NCBI GenBank assembly: GCA_016213205.1
Contig: JACRAZ010000025.1
Coordinates: forward strand, 1 to 64,000
Reading direction: 5' to 3'
DNA length: 64,000 bases
Source of the DNA: Burkholderiales bacterium
GTDB lineage: Bacteria > Pseudomonadota > Gammaproteobacteria > Burkholderiales > Burkholderiaceae_C
Below the pieces are notes generated by a model. That model made no database searches. It saw nothing but the letters and a program-made list of their open reading frames with translations, and was not told the DNA's origin. Below, piece after piece: positions 32,839 through 40,643 of the stretch. Both the position numbers and the translations under genes were made by a program. The number at the start of each line of letters is the position of its first letter. The first letter of the stretch is position 1.

Positions 32839-33315
32839 ATGCGAACCTGGATCCGTCGTTCCCTCATCGGCCTGATCGGCGCTACCGTGCTGGTGGGCGG
32901 CCTGGCCGCCTGCTCGCACCAGCGCCATGGCGCCTGGCCGACGAACGAGGCCGAAGCGGCCAAGCTGCGCGAGCGCATCATCGACAAGGCTTCGCGCGAG
33001 CTGCAGCTCGACGAGGCGCAGAAGGCCAAGCTCGGGGCGCTGGCCGACGCGGTGAAGGCGCAGCGCGCCGCGCTGGTGGCCGGCGGCACCCATCCGCGGG
33101 ACGAGCTGAAGTCGCTGGTGGCCGGCCCGCAGTTCGACCGCGCCAAGGCACAGACGCTGATCGACGCCAAGACGACGGCCGTGCGCGAGAAGTCGCCCGC
33201 CCTGGTGACCGCGCTGGGCGACTTCTACGACAGCCTGCGCCCCGAGCAGCAGCAGAAGCTGCGTGACTTCATGGCGCGTGGCCGGCATGGCCGCCACGGC
33301 TTCTGGCACGGCTGA
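32839..33315 (+). CDS. Spy/CpxP-like periplasmic lipoprotein (heavy-metal-sensor type)
   Basis: A 158-residue lipoprotein: lipobox GGLAAC (Cys at about 25), then a helical, charged domain with DEAQKAKLGALADAV and LRPEQQQKLRDF, the LTxxQ-like pattern of the Spy/CpxP family. It ends in a His-rich tail (RGRHGRHGFWHG) that may bind metal. These proteins act as periplasmic chaperones or inhibitors of a cognate sensor kinase. The ATG at 32839 has GGAGG at 32826-32830, the best ribosome site among three in-frame ATGs. It is first in a row with a methyltransferase, a response regulator and a kinase. Confidence 0.85.
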   Translation: MRTWIRRSLIGLIGATVLVGGLAACSHQRHGAWPTNEAEAAKLRERIIDKASRELQLDEAQKAKLGALADAVKAQRAALVAGGTHPRDELKSLVAGPQFDRAKAQTLIDAKTTAVREKSPALVTALGDFYDSLRPEQQQKLRDFMARGRHGRHGFWHG

Positions 33316-33323
33316 GGCGCAGC

Positions 33324-33782
33324 ATGGTCGCCATGCGCTGGATCGAACTGCGCCCACCGCTGCTGGCCCCGACGCTCGGGCTGGCGGCGCACGGCCTGCA
33401 CCTGGCGTTGTGGGGCACGGCCGCGCCGCTGGGCCGCTGGCCCGTCGCCGGCACGGCGCTCGTGCTGGCCGGGTTGGGGTGGATGGTCTGGGCCGCCTGG
33501 TGCCTGCGCCAGGCGCGGACCCCCCTGCGGCCCACGGGCCGGCCCCGCGTGCTGGTGGACGAGGGCCCCTACCGCTTCGGACGCCATCCGATGTACCTGG
33601 GCATGACAGCGGCCATCGTCGGCGCCGCGCTCGCGCTGGGCTCGCCGCTGCTGATGCTGGCGGCGCTGGCTTTCGCCAGCATCGTCGCGCGGGTGCATGT
33701 GCCCCACGAGGAACAGCGCCTGCGCCAGGTGTTCGGTGGTTGGTACAGTGACTACGCTGCCAGCGTTCGCCGCTGGTTCTGA
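33324..33782 (+). CDS. isoprenylcysteine carboxyl methyltransferase (ICMT/PEMT-like) family membrane protein
   Basis: A 152-residue membrane protein with four hydrophobic segments and the ICMT/PEMT signature GPYRFGRHPMYLGM followed by EEQRLRQVFG and YSDYAASVRRW. Members bind S-adenosylmethionine at the membrane, but the bacterial substrate is usually unknown. It lies eight bases after the Spy/CpxP-like gene and 12 bases before the response regulator, so it is part of the same operon and may modify an envelope component under that system's control. Confidence 0.85.
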   Translation: MVAMRWIELRPPLLAPTLGLAAHGLHLALWGTAAPLGRWPVAGTALVLAGLGWMVWAAWCLRQARTPLRPTGRPRVLVDEGPYRFGRHPMYLGMTAAIVGAALALGSPLLMLAALAFASIVARVHVPHEEQRLRQVFGGWYSDYAASVRRWF

Positions 33783-33794
33783 TCCCCGGGCCCC

Positions 33795-34475
33795 ATGCAC
33801 CGCATCCTGCTGATCGACGACGACGAGCACCTCGCCCCGCCGCTGGCCGCGTACCTGAAGCGTTTCGATCTGGTGCTCGAAGCGGCACTGCGCCCCAGCC
33901 AGGGGCTGGCGCGCCTGGCCGCCGGTGGCATCGACGCGGTCATCCTCGACGTGATGCTGCCCGAGATGGATGGCTTTGAGCTGTGTCGCCGCATCCGGCG
34001 CGACAGCGCGCTGCCGGTGCTGATGCTCACCGCGCGCGGTGACGTCACCGACCGCGTCGTCGGCCTCGAACTCGGCGCCGACGACTACCTGCCCAAACCC
34101 TTCGAGCCACGCGAACTGGCCGCGCGGCTGCAGACCATCCTGCGCCGCGCGCGGCCGCCGGCCGAAGCCCAGGGCAGCGTGCTGCGCTTCGAGGGCCTGC
34201 AGATCGATGTCGAGCGGCGCGAAGTGCGTCGCCAGGGCGAGCCGGTGGAGCTGACCGGCACCGAGTTCGAACTGCTGCTGCTGCTCGCCCGCGAGCCGAA
34301 CAAGGTGTGGAGCCGTGACGACATCCTGAACCGCCTGCGTGGGCGCGACGCCGACCTGTACACGCGGGCGGTCGATATCCTGGTCAGCCGCCTGCGCCGC
34401 AAGCTCGAGCCGCTGGGCTGCATCAAGACCTTGCGCAATGCGGGCTACACGTTCGCACTCGGGCGTGATGCATGA
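33795..34475 (+). CDS. OmpR-family response regulator (CpxR/RstA-like)
   Basis: A 226-residue two-component regulator. The receiver has the acidic cluster DDD (8-10), phosphoacceptor D52 in VILDVMLP and the KPFE loop. The C-terminal winged-helix DNA-binding domain has LTGTEFELLLLLA and RAVDILVSRLRRKL. Sequence and operon context (Spy/CpxP-like gene upstream, kinase downstream) suggest a CpxR/RstA-type envelope stress regulator that controls its own operon. The stop region overlaps the kinase start. Confidence 0.92.
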   Translation: MHRILLIDDDEHLAPPLAAYLKRFDLVLEAALRPSQGLARLAAGGIDAVILDVMLPEMDGFELCRRIRRDSALPVLMLTARGDVTDRVVGLELGADDYLPKPFEPRELAARLQTILRRARPPAEAQGSVLRFEGLQIDVERREVRRQGEPVELTGTEFELLLLLAREPNKVWSRDDILNRLRGRDADLYTRAVDILVSRLRRKLEPLGCIKTLRNAGYTFALGRDA

Positions 34476-35850
34476 GCACGCCGGGTTGCCCCAAAGTGCG
34501 AACCCCGGAGCGCGCAGTGCGCAGGGTGGTCCGGTGAGCAGCGCGCGCCGATCCGCCAGCCGCTGGTGGCACCAGCATCACCGGCCGGCGCAACCGGGGC
34601 GCTGGCACGTGCGGCTGCGCCACTCGCTGCACTGGCGCCTGGTCACCTTGTTCGTGCTGCTGGCCATGGCCAGCACGGCGGTCTTCGTGGCGGGCTCGCG
34701 CCAGGCCTTCGGTGCCGGCTGGCGCGACGTGGTGCAGCCGCTGTTCAAGGACTATGTCGACCGGTTGGCGGCCGAGATCGGCAGCCCGCCCGACGTGTCG
34801 CGTGCCCAGGCGCTGGTGCAGCGCCTGCCGGTGGCGGTGCGCATCGAGGGGCCGCGGGTGAACTGGGCCTCCCATGCGCGCATGATGGGCGGCCATGATG
34901 CGGGCCGGCAGAACTTCCTCACCCGCAGCACCGCCGACGGCCACCTGATCCGCTTCGGCATCGGCGACTGGCACAGCGAGGATCGGCCGCGGCTCATCGG
35001 CTGGCTCACCCTGGCCGGCATGCTGCTGCTGCTGGCGCTCGCGTTCGCCTACGTGCGGCACCTGTTCCGGCCGCTGGACGACATCCGCGCCGGTGCGCAG
35101 CGTTACGGCCGGGGTGACTTCTCCCAGCCGATCCCGCGCCTGCACCGCGACGAACTCGGCGATCTGGCAGAGCAGGTCAACAGCATGGCCGGCGGATTGC
35201 AGCGCCTGCTGGAGGGCCAGCGCGGCCTGCTGCTGGCCATCAGCCACGAGCTGCGTTCGCCGCTGACGCGCGCACGGCTCAACGCCGAACTGGTGGCCGA
35301 AGGTGGCGCACGCGACGCACTGCTGCGTGACCTGGGCCTGATGCGTGACCTGATCAGCGATCTGCTGGAAAGCGAGCGCCTGGCGGCCGGCCATGGCGCG
35401 CTGCAGCGCGAAGCCTGCGACCTGAACGCGCTGGTGCGCGAGGTGGTGGCCCAGCAGTTCGCCGGGCAGCCCGTGGCGCTGACACTCGCGCCGGACCTGC
35501 CGATCCTGCCGCTGGACCGGGCGCGCCTGCAGATGCTGACGCGCAACCTGATCGACAACGCGTTGCGCCACAACGCCGGCGCCGAGGTGCCGGTGCAGGT
35601 GTGCACGGGCATGACGCCGCAAGGTCTGCAACTCGTCGTGCGGGATCACGGGCCTGGGGTGGCGGACGCCGAACTGGCCCGGATGGCGCAACCGTTCTAC
35701 CGCCCGGACACGGCCCGCACACGGGGCAGCGGTGGCGTGGGCCTGGGGCTGTACCTGTGCCGGCTGGTCGCGCAATCACACGGCGGTGAACTGCGGCTGC
35801 GCAATGCGCAGCCCGGTCTGGAGGTCAGTGCCATCCTGCCGGCGGCATGA
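34468..35850 (+). CDS. sensor histidine kinase (CpxA-like)
   Basis: A 460-residue inner-membrane kinase. Transmembrane helices lie at about 56-78 and 176-196, flanking a periplasmic sensor of roughly 95 residues. A HAMP domain (197-250) follows, then the phosphoacceptor H260 in AISHELRSPL and an ATPase domain (NLIDNALRHN, DHGPGV, GGVGLGLYL). The ATG at 34468 overlaps the regulator gene by eight bases. A GTG at 34534 would remove a 22-residue Gly/Ser-rich leader and cannot be excluded. The periplasmic loop contains HARMMGGHDAG, a His/Met-rich stretch that could bind copper or another metal. That is inference. Confidence 0.9.
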   Translation: MHEHAGLPQSANPGARSAQGGPVSSARRSASRWWHQHHRPAQPGRWHVRLRHSLHWRLVTLFVLLAMASTAVFVAGSRQAFGAGWRDVVQPLFKDYVDRLAAEIGSPPDVSRAQALVQRLPVAVRIEGPRVNWASHARMMGGHDAGRQNFLTRSTADGHLIRFGIGDWHSEDRPRLIGWLTLAGMLLLLALAFAYVRHLFRPLDDIRAGAQRYGRGDFSQPIPRLHRDELGDLAEQVNSMAGGLQRLLEGQRGLLLAISHELRSPLTRARLNAELVAEGGARDALLRDLGLMRDLISDLLESERLAAGHGALQREACDLNALVREVVAQQFAGQPVALTLAPDLPILPLDRARLQMLTRNLIDNALRHNAGAEVPVQVCTGMTPQGLQLVVRDHGPGVADAELARMAQPFYRPDTARTRGSGGVGLGLYLCRLVAQSHGGELRLRNAQPGLEVSAILPAA

Positions 35851-35881
35851 GGCCTGCGCGGCCGCAGGCGCCGGGGCCTGA

Positions 35882-36700
35882 TCAGCCCGTGCGCCTTTGG
35901 CTCAGGCTGATGTCGCCGTACCAGGCCTGCTGTTCGTGCTTCAGGGCGTCGCTGTCGGTCAGCACGCCCACGCTGGTGATCGGCCCGGGTGCCTCGCCGA
36001 ACACGCGCTGGTAGTCCGCCGCCACGTCGCGTTCGTAGTGCAGCCACTGGCCGGTGCGGCGGCGGCCAGTCTCGATCGTGAGGTAGCGGATGCGGGCGGT
36101 GCGGTGGTTGTGCACCACGGTTTCGGGCCGCAGGGCGCCGTCCCACACGTACATCAGGGTGGCAAACGGCAGGCGCTGGCCGGTGAAGAGCTCCACCTGG
36201 TCGAACAGCAGGCGGTCGCGCAGGCTGAGCCGCGCGTCATCACCGCCGAACGCGACGATCACGCGGGTTGCGGCATCGTCGCTCTCCGGGGCGTCCACGG
36301 TGGCGCTTTCATGCAGTTGCTGCACCCGCCAGCTGAAACGCAGCAGGCCCTGCGCCCTGGGATCGATGTGCACGGGGCAGCGCAAGCCACTGGCTGCGGC
36401 ACTGGAGCGTGCATGCAGCACGGGCCGGTCGGCGCCGGCCACGACGGTGTACTCGGTGATGGGCCGGTCGCGCCGCATCACGTAGGGCACCCAGCCTGCG
36501 GGCGCCGTGCTGCCGACCGGTGCGGTGGAGAAGGGCGCGATGGCCGAGGCCAGGGCCTTGGGTTCCGGGCCGCGACTCGCGCAGCCACTCATTCCCAGTG
36601 CAGCCAGCCCCAGCATCTGCTGCAGGCCCCGGCGGCGATGCCGGTCTGCCACGGCGTGCGGCGCCGGCCCGTCGTACTTGACTGCTTGCATTCCCAACAT
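35882..36700 (-). CDS. DUF3047 domain lipoprotein
   Basis: A 272-residue protein with a lipobox-like LGMSGC near residue 40, preceded by an Arg-rich segment (RHRRRGLQQ) that resembles a twin-arginine or long n-region signal. The mature part has DUF3047 features: YVMRRDRPITEYTVV, RFSWRVQQL, VIVAFGGDD, FATLMYVWDG and RTARIRYLTI, ending in GVLTDSDAL. The family is of unknown function and probably binds a ligand in a jelly-roll-like fold in the periplasm. An ATG at 36691 is an alternative start. It converges with the CpxA-like gene. Confidence 0.85.
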   Translation of the reverse strand: MLGMQAVKYDGPAPHAVADRHRRRGLQQMLGLAALGMSGCASRGPEPKALASAIAPFSTAPVGSTAPAGWVPYVMRRDRPITEYTVVAGADRPVLHARSSAAASGLRCPVHIDPRAQGLLRFSWRVQQLHESATVDAPESDDAATRVIVAFGGDDARLSLRDRLLFDQVELFTGQRLPFATLMYVWDGALRPETVVHNHRTARIRYLTIETGRRRTGQWLHYERDVAADYQRVFGEAPGPITSVGVLTDSDALKHEQQAWYGDISLSQRRTG

Positions 36701-36760
36701 CCTTCGCGGACCGCTCGAACGCCGCGCACCATGTGCGCGGGTGGACCACTCAGGATGTTA

Positions 36761-36794
36761 TCGGGCGCCGAAGCCGTGGCTTCAGCGCGCCCGA
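36761..36794. other. bipartite hairpin between the 82-residue gene and the DUF3047 gene
   Basis: An outer 8-bp stem (TCGGGCGC, 36761-36768, with GCGCCCGA, 36787-36794) encloses an inner 6-bp stem (GAAGCC/GGCTTC). It sits eight bases past the stop of the minus-strand gene ending at 36803 and about 60 bases before the DUF3047 start. No U-run follows on either strand, so it may be a weak terminator or an RNA-stability element. Confidence 0.45.
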
Positions 36795-36802
36795 CGATTT
36801 CG

Positions 36803-37051
36803 TCAGCCCTGCATGCGGAACACTGCGGCACGCAGGTCCGCGGCAAAGCCCGGATCGCTGGACTCGATGCGACGGGCCCAGTCCAGCAGTTCGTCAGCAG
36901 TCTTGGGCTCGTTGCTGGCATGTTCGAGCTGCCACTGGTCGAGGCGGCGGATCAGGCTGATCAGCCCGGCAGCAGCGTTGCCGAACCACAGGGCGCCGCG
37001 CGGAACGGTCAGGCGTGTCGGTTGGCCGAAGCTCATCGAGGCGATAGACAT
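36803..37051 (-). CDS. conserved small hypothetical protein, 82 residues
   Basis: A small soluble protein (MSIASMSFGQPTRLTVPRGA, with helical segments SLIRRLDQWQLEHA and LLDWARRIESSDPGFAADLRAAVFRMQ). No known domain is recognised. The C-terminal part resembles short regulatory helices of uncharacterised Burkholderiales proteins. The ATG at 37051 has AGGAG seven bases upstream on the minus strand and a -10-like TATACT further up, so expression is likely. It is divergent from the rsgA leader region. Confidence 0.75.
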   Translation of the reverse strand: MSIASMSFGQPTRLTVPRGALWFGNAAAGLISLIRRLDQWQLEHASNEPKTADELLDWARRIESSDPGFAADLRAAVFRMQG

Positions 37052-37104
37052 GGTGTGCTCCTATCGAAATGAACCGAACCCGGTTTGGATTCGTGTTGCA
37101 ATGC

Positions 37105-37110
37105 AGTATA
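37105..37110 (-). promoter_or_regulatory. possible -10 element (TATACT) for the 82-residue gene
   Basis: On the minus strand this reads TATACT, a near-consensus sigma-70 -10, about 54 bases upstream of the ATG at 37051. The surrounding bases are AT-rich compared with the window, including an 8-bp palindrome CACTAGTG (37118-37125) in the -35 spacer that could be an operator. The -35 is weak. Confidence 0.45.
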
Positions 37111-37271
37111 GGGTTTTCACTAGTGTCTGCCTGGGGTGCGCTGCCTAGACCCAGGTGGGTGTGCGGATTTCGTCACAGCCAAGGCGCCAGCCGGTCCCGA
37201 CACTTGACCGAGCGCAAACCGAGGCTCACACTGCGCGCCTCACTCAACCTGCATGACGAAGGAGGACTGCC

Positions 37272-37316
37272 ATGGATGCCCTTGCCACCACCCCTTCGTC
37301 GGCCCGCGCTCGCTGA
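37272..37316 (+). CDS. 14-residue leader peptide candidate upstream of rsgA
   Basis: The mini-ORF encodes MDALATTPSSARAR and stops at TGA (37314-37316). It is preceded by AAGGAGGA seven bases before the ATG, one of the strongest ribosome sites in the window, which makes chance less likely. It ends 209 bases before rsgA. The Arg-containing end (RAR) and the downstream GC hairpin would fit translational attenuation, but no terminator with a U-run is seen. It could also be a small protein of its own. Confidence 0.4.
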   Translation: MDALATTPSSARAR

Positions 37317-37475
37317 TCTCGCGTAGCACGCAGGCACGGTCGCCCACTCGCGGCTGACCGTCCAGCCCATCGGACCCGGGTTCTCCCCCGCGACATTCCA
37401 GCGCGCTGCGACGCAGCGCCCGCCGACACCCCTCGCATCGTCAACGCGGCAGCCCTGCCGCCTTGACGCCCCGGG

Positions 37476-37495
37476 CGTGCCGGCCTGCCGGCACG
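37476..37495 (+). other. GC hairpin upstream of rsgA
   Basis: A perfect 8-bp inverted repeat (CGTGCCGG / CCGGCACG) with a 4-base CCTG loop lies 30 bases upstream of the rsgA start. There is no U-run, so termination is doubtful. It may shape the leader RNA between the mini-ORF at 37272 and rsgA. Confidence 0.4.
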
Positions 37496-37525
37496 TTCGT
37501 CCGGTATGGACTGGAACGATCCGAC

Positions 37526-38671
37526 ATGATGGATTCACATGATTTCGAGGCGCTGCGCGACATCGGTCTGCCCGCCCCGCTGGTGCAGCAACTCGCCTTG
37601 CTGCCTGTTGACGACGACACCCGCCCGTGGCGCGTGGTGGAAGTGCAGCGAGAGCACCTGGTGCTGCACGACGGCCACGCGGCCTGCAGGGCCCGCGCGG
37701 CCCCTGCGCTGCTGGACGCGCTGCTGGCCGACGATGACGCCCTGGCCGTGGGCGATTGGGTGCTGGCCCGGCCCGAGCAGGCCGACCGATGGTTGCTGGT
37801 CGAACGCCTGCAGCCGGTGACACAGCTTGCGCGGCGGGTGAACGACGGGCGCGGCAGCCCGCGCCGCCAGGTGCTGGTGAGCAATGTCGACACGGCCCTG
37901 CTGCTGATGGGGCTGGACCACGACTTCAACCTCCGGCGGCTCGAGCGCTACCTGGCGCTGGTGCGGCTGGCCGGCGTGCCCGCCGTGCTGGTGCTGACCA
38001 AGGCCGATGCCCTCGAGCCGGCCGAATTGGCCAGGCGGCTGGCACAGGCCCGTGCCTGCCTGCCCGAGGGCACGGCGATGGTGGCGCTGGACAGCCGAGC
38101 CCCGGCCTGCACCCAGCTCCTGGCCCCCTGGGCCGGGCCTGGCCAGACGCTGGTGCTGCTGGGCTCCAGCGGTGCCGGCAAGAGCACGCTGACCAACACC
38201 CTGGTTGGTCCCGACCGGGGCGCGGCGGGACCTGGCACGGTGGAATTCCAGGCCACCGGCCCGGAGCGCGCGGGCGACAGCCGGGGGCGGCACACCACCA
38301 CCGTGCGCACTTTGCATCGGCTGCCGAACGGGGCCTGCATCATCGACACGCCCGGCCTGCGGGCCTTGCGGCTGGACGTGGGCGACGCGGCGCAACTCGA
38401 CGATGTGTTCGGCGACATCCTGCGCTGGGCCGGCCAGTGCCGGTTCCGGGACTGCCGGCACCTGGCCGAGCCCGGTTGCGCGGTGCGTGAATCGGTGCCG
38501 CCGGAACGGCTGCGCAACTTCCAGAAGCTGCAGCGGGAGGCGAAGCGCGACACGATGACGGCGCTCGAGCGCCGGGAGCAACTGGCGCACTGGAAGGCGC
38601 GCGGCAGGGAGGGCACGCTGCGCCTGCGGGCCAAACGCTCAGGCCAGGGGTCTGGCGACGGCACCGGCTAG
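37526..38671 (+). CDS. rsgA: ribosome small-subunit-dependent GTPase A
   Basis: A 381-residue circularly permuted GTPase that helps 30S maturation. The G4 motif LTKAD comes before G1 (GSSGAGKST) and G3 (DTPGLR), the permuted order diagnostic of RsgA/YjeQ. An OB-like N-terminal domain precedes it. The C-terminal zinc knuckle shows C-x4-C and a later Cys (CRFRDCRHLAEPGC), and the helical tail is basic. It is longer than the usual 300-350 residues because of extra sequence at both ends. The start is ATG at 37526, with a second ATG immediately after. Confidence 0.92.
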   Translation: MMDSHDFEALRDIGLPAPLVQQLALLPVDDDTRPWRVVEVQREHLVLHDGHAACRARAAPALLDALLADDDALAVGDWVLARPEQADRWLLVERLQPVTQLARRVNDGRGSPRRQVLVSNVDTALLLMGLDHDFNLRRLERYLALVRLAGVPAVLVLTKADALEPAELARRLAQARACLPEGTAMVALDSRAPACTQLLAPWAGPGQTLVLLGSSGAGKSTLTNTLVGPDRGAAGPGTVEFQATGPERAGDSRGRHTTTVRTLHRLPNGACIIDTPGLRALRLDVGDAAQLDDVFGDILRWAGQCRFRDCRHLAEPGCAVRESVPPERLRNFQKLQREAKRDTMTALERREQLAHWKARGREGTLRLRAKRSGQGSGDGTG

Positions 38672-38708
38672 CGCACCGCGCGCGGCCGGCCCGGCCGCCG
38701 GGGCGGGG

Positions 38709-39908
38709 TCAGTAGCTCAGCCCCATCGCGTCGCGCACGTCCTTCATGGTCTGGCGCGCGACGGTGCGGGCCCGCTCCGTGCCCATCTCGACGATCCAGT
38801 GCACCTGCTTCGGGTTCGTGAGGTAGGCCTCGGCACGCTCGCGCCAGGGTTGCTGCTCCTTCAGCACGCCGTCGATCACGGGCTGCTTGCACTCGAGGCA
38901 ACCGATGCCGGCGCTGGTGCAGCCCTTGACCACCCACTCGCGCGTGGCGGCGTCCGAGTAGACCTGGTGGAACTGCCATACCGGGCAGCGCTCGGGGTTG
39001 CCCGGGTCGGTGCGGCGCACACGCTGCGGATCGGTGGGCATGCGCTTGATCTTCTGCTCCACCATCGCGGGCTCTTCGCGCATCGCGATGGTGTTGCCGT
39101 AGCTCTTGCTCATCTTCGCGCCGTCGAGCCCGGGCAGCTTGGTCACCTCGGTGTGCAGGGCCTGCGGTTCGGGCAGCACGGTGCGGCCGCTGCCTTTCAG
39201 GTGGCCCAGCAGCATCTCGGTTTCCTCGACCGTGAGCACCACCGCGGCCTTGCGCACGATGGCCTCGCCCTTGGCCAGCGCTTCCGGTGTGCCGTTCTGG
39301 CCGAACTCCTTGCGTTGCTTCTCGAAGTAGCGCGCGTCGTCCTTGCCCAGCTTGGCCAGGGCCGCAGCCACCTGGGCCTCGAAGCCGGCCCCGCGGCCAT
39401 ACAGGTGGTTGAAGCGTCGCGCCACCTCGCGCGTGAGCTCCACGTGCGAGGCCTGGTCCTCGCCCACGGGCACGAAGGCGGCCTTGTAGATCAGGATGTC
39501 GGCCGCCTGCAGCAGCGGGTAGCCGAGGAAGCCGTAGGTGGCGAGGTCGCGGTCTTTCAGCTTCTCGATCTGGTCCTTGTAGGTGGGCACGCGCTCGAGC
39601 CAGCCCAGCGGGGTGCCCATGGCCAGCAAGGTGAAGAGTTCGGCATGCTCAGGGAGCCGGCTCTGGATGAAGATGGTGGCCTTCTCGGGGTCCAGTCCGG
39701 CGGCGATCCAGTCGATCACCATGTCGTAGACGTTGCGCTCGATGACCTCGCGGTCTTCGTAGTGCGTGGTCAGGGCGTGCCAGTCGGCCACGAAGTAGAA
39801 ACAGTCGTAGTCCTGCTGCAGGCGCACCCAGTTCTTGAGGGCACCGTGGTAGTGGCCGAGGTGCAGGGCGCCGGTCGGGCGCATGCCGGAAAGTACACGG
39901 GGTCGCAT
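38709..39908 (-). CDS. trpS: tryptophanyl-tRNA synthetase
   Basis: A 399-residue class I synthetase that charges tRNA-Trp. The HIGH motif appears as HLGH (16-19) and KMSKS at 265-269. The tryptophan pocket segment YPLLQAADILIYKA is intact. It is about 65 residues longer than the shortest bacterial enzymes because of an insertion (residues about 175-245, Ala/Lys-rich) seen in other Burkholderiales TrpRS. The ATG at 39908 is chosen. The much longer frame that runs on into the opposite-strand rsmB gene has no family support. It is divergent from purN. Confidence 0.94.
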   Translation of the reverse strand: MRPRVLSGMRPTGALHLGHYHGALKNWVRLQQDYDCFYFVADWHALTTHYEDREVIERNVYDMVIDWIAAGLDPEKATIFIQSRLPEHAELFTLLAMGTPLGWLERVPTYKDQIEKLKDRDLATYGFLGYPLLQAADILIYKAAFVPVGEDQASHVELTREVARRFNHLYGRGAGFEAQVAAALAKLGKDDARYFEKQRKEFGQNGTPEALAKGEAIVRKAAVVLTVEETEMLLGHLKGSGRTVLPEPQALHTEVTKLPGLDGAKMSKSYGNTIAMREEPAMVEQKIKRMPTDPQRVRRTDPGNPERCPVWQFHQVYSDAATREWVVKGCTSAGIGCLECKQPVIDGVLKEQQPWRERAEAYLTNPKQVHWIVEMGTERARTVARQTMKDVRDAMGLSY

Positions 39909-39965
39909 GGCGGTGCAGGGGGAGTCGAGCCGCGCATTCTCGCAGACGTACACTGGCGCCCCTGC

Positions 39966-40595
39966 ATGAAACGCATCGTCATCCTCATTTCCGGGCGGGG
40001 CTCCAACATGGAGGCCATCGTCCAGCGTTGTGCGGCCGAAGGCTGGCCCGCCCGCGTGGCCGCCGTCATCGCCAACCGGCCCGATGCCCAGGGCCTGGCC
40101 TATGCCGCCGCGCGGCGCATCGCCACCGCGGTGGTGGACCACAAGCAGCATCCAACACGCGAGGCCTTCGATGCCGAGCTCGCGCGCGTGATCGACGGCT
40201 TCGAGCCCGACCTGGTGGTGCTGGCCGGTTTCATGCGCATCCTGGGCGAAGCCTTCGTGCGGCGCTACGAACACCGGCTGCTCAACATCCATCCGTCGCT
40301 GCTGCCGGCCTTTCCAGGGCTGCACACCCATCGCCGGGCGCTCGAGGCCGGCTGCAAGCTGGCCGGTGCCACCGTGCACTTCGTGACGCCCGAGTTGGAC
40401 CATGGCCCGATCGTGATGCAGGCCGTGGTGCCGGTCCTGCCGCAGGACGACGAACACGCGTTGTCGGCTCGCGTGCTGGCCACCGAGCACGTGATCTACC
40501 CTCAATCGGTGCGCTGGTTCGTCGAGGGTGCGCTGCGCCTGGACGAGGGCCGCGTGCTGCAGCGCGACGGCGCCGCCCAACTGCTGATCGGCTGA
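39966..40595 (+). CDS. purN: phosphoribosylglycinamide formyltransferase
   Basis: A 209-residue folate-dependent GAR transformylase of de novo purine synthesis. ISGRGSNMEAI, the catalytic Asn/His segment LLNIHPSLLPAFPG and the downstream Asp in VTPELDHGPI are all present. The promoter-like TACACT (39949-39954) sits about 12 bases upstream of the ATG, so the transcript may have a very short leader. The gene is divergent from trpS across 57 bases. Confidence 0.94.
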   Translation: MKRIVILISGRGSNMEAIVQRCAAEGWPARVAAVIANRPDAQGLAYAAARRIATAVVDHKQHPTREAFDAELARVIDGFEPDLVVLAGFMRILGEAFVRRYEHRLLNIHPSLLPAFPGLHTHRRALEAGCKLAGATVHFVTPELDHGPIVMQAVVPVLPQDDEHALSARVLATEHVIYPQSVRWFVEGALRLDEGRVLQRDGAAQLLIG

Positions 40596-40643
40596 TCCGC
40601 GCGTGGCGGGCGCCTTGCCGCAGCGCGCGGGGATAATCCGGCA

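Larger units (their letters stand above)
37052..37525. other. 474-base intergenic and leader region between the 82-residue gene and rsgA
   Basis: This is the largest stretch without a recognised large gene. It holds the AT-rich promoter area near 37066-37133, a 14-codon mini-ORF with a near-perfect ribosome site at 37272-37316, and an 8-bp GC hairpin (37476-37495) 30 bases before the rsgA ATG. I see no similarity to RNA genes I know. The remaining sequence is high-GC and lacks a long frame with plausible start and codon usage. Confidence 0.6.
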
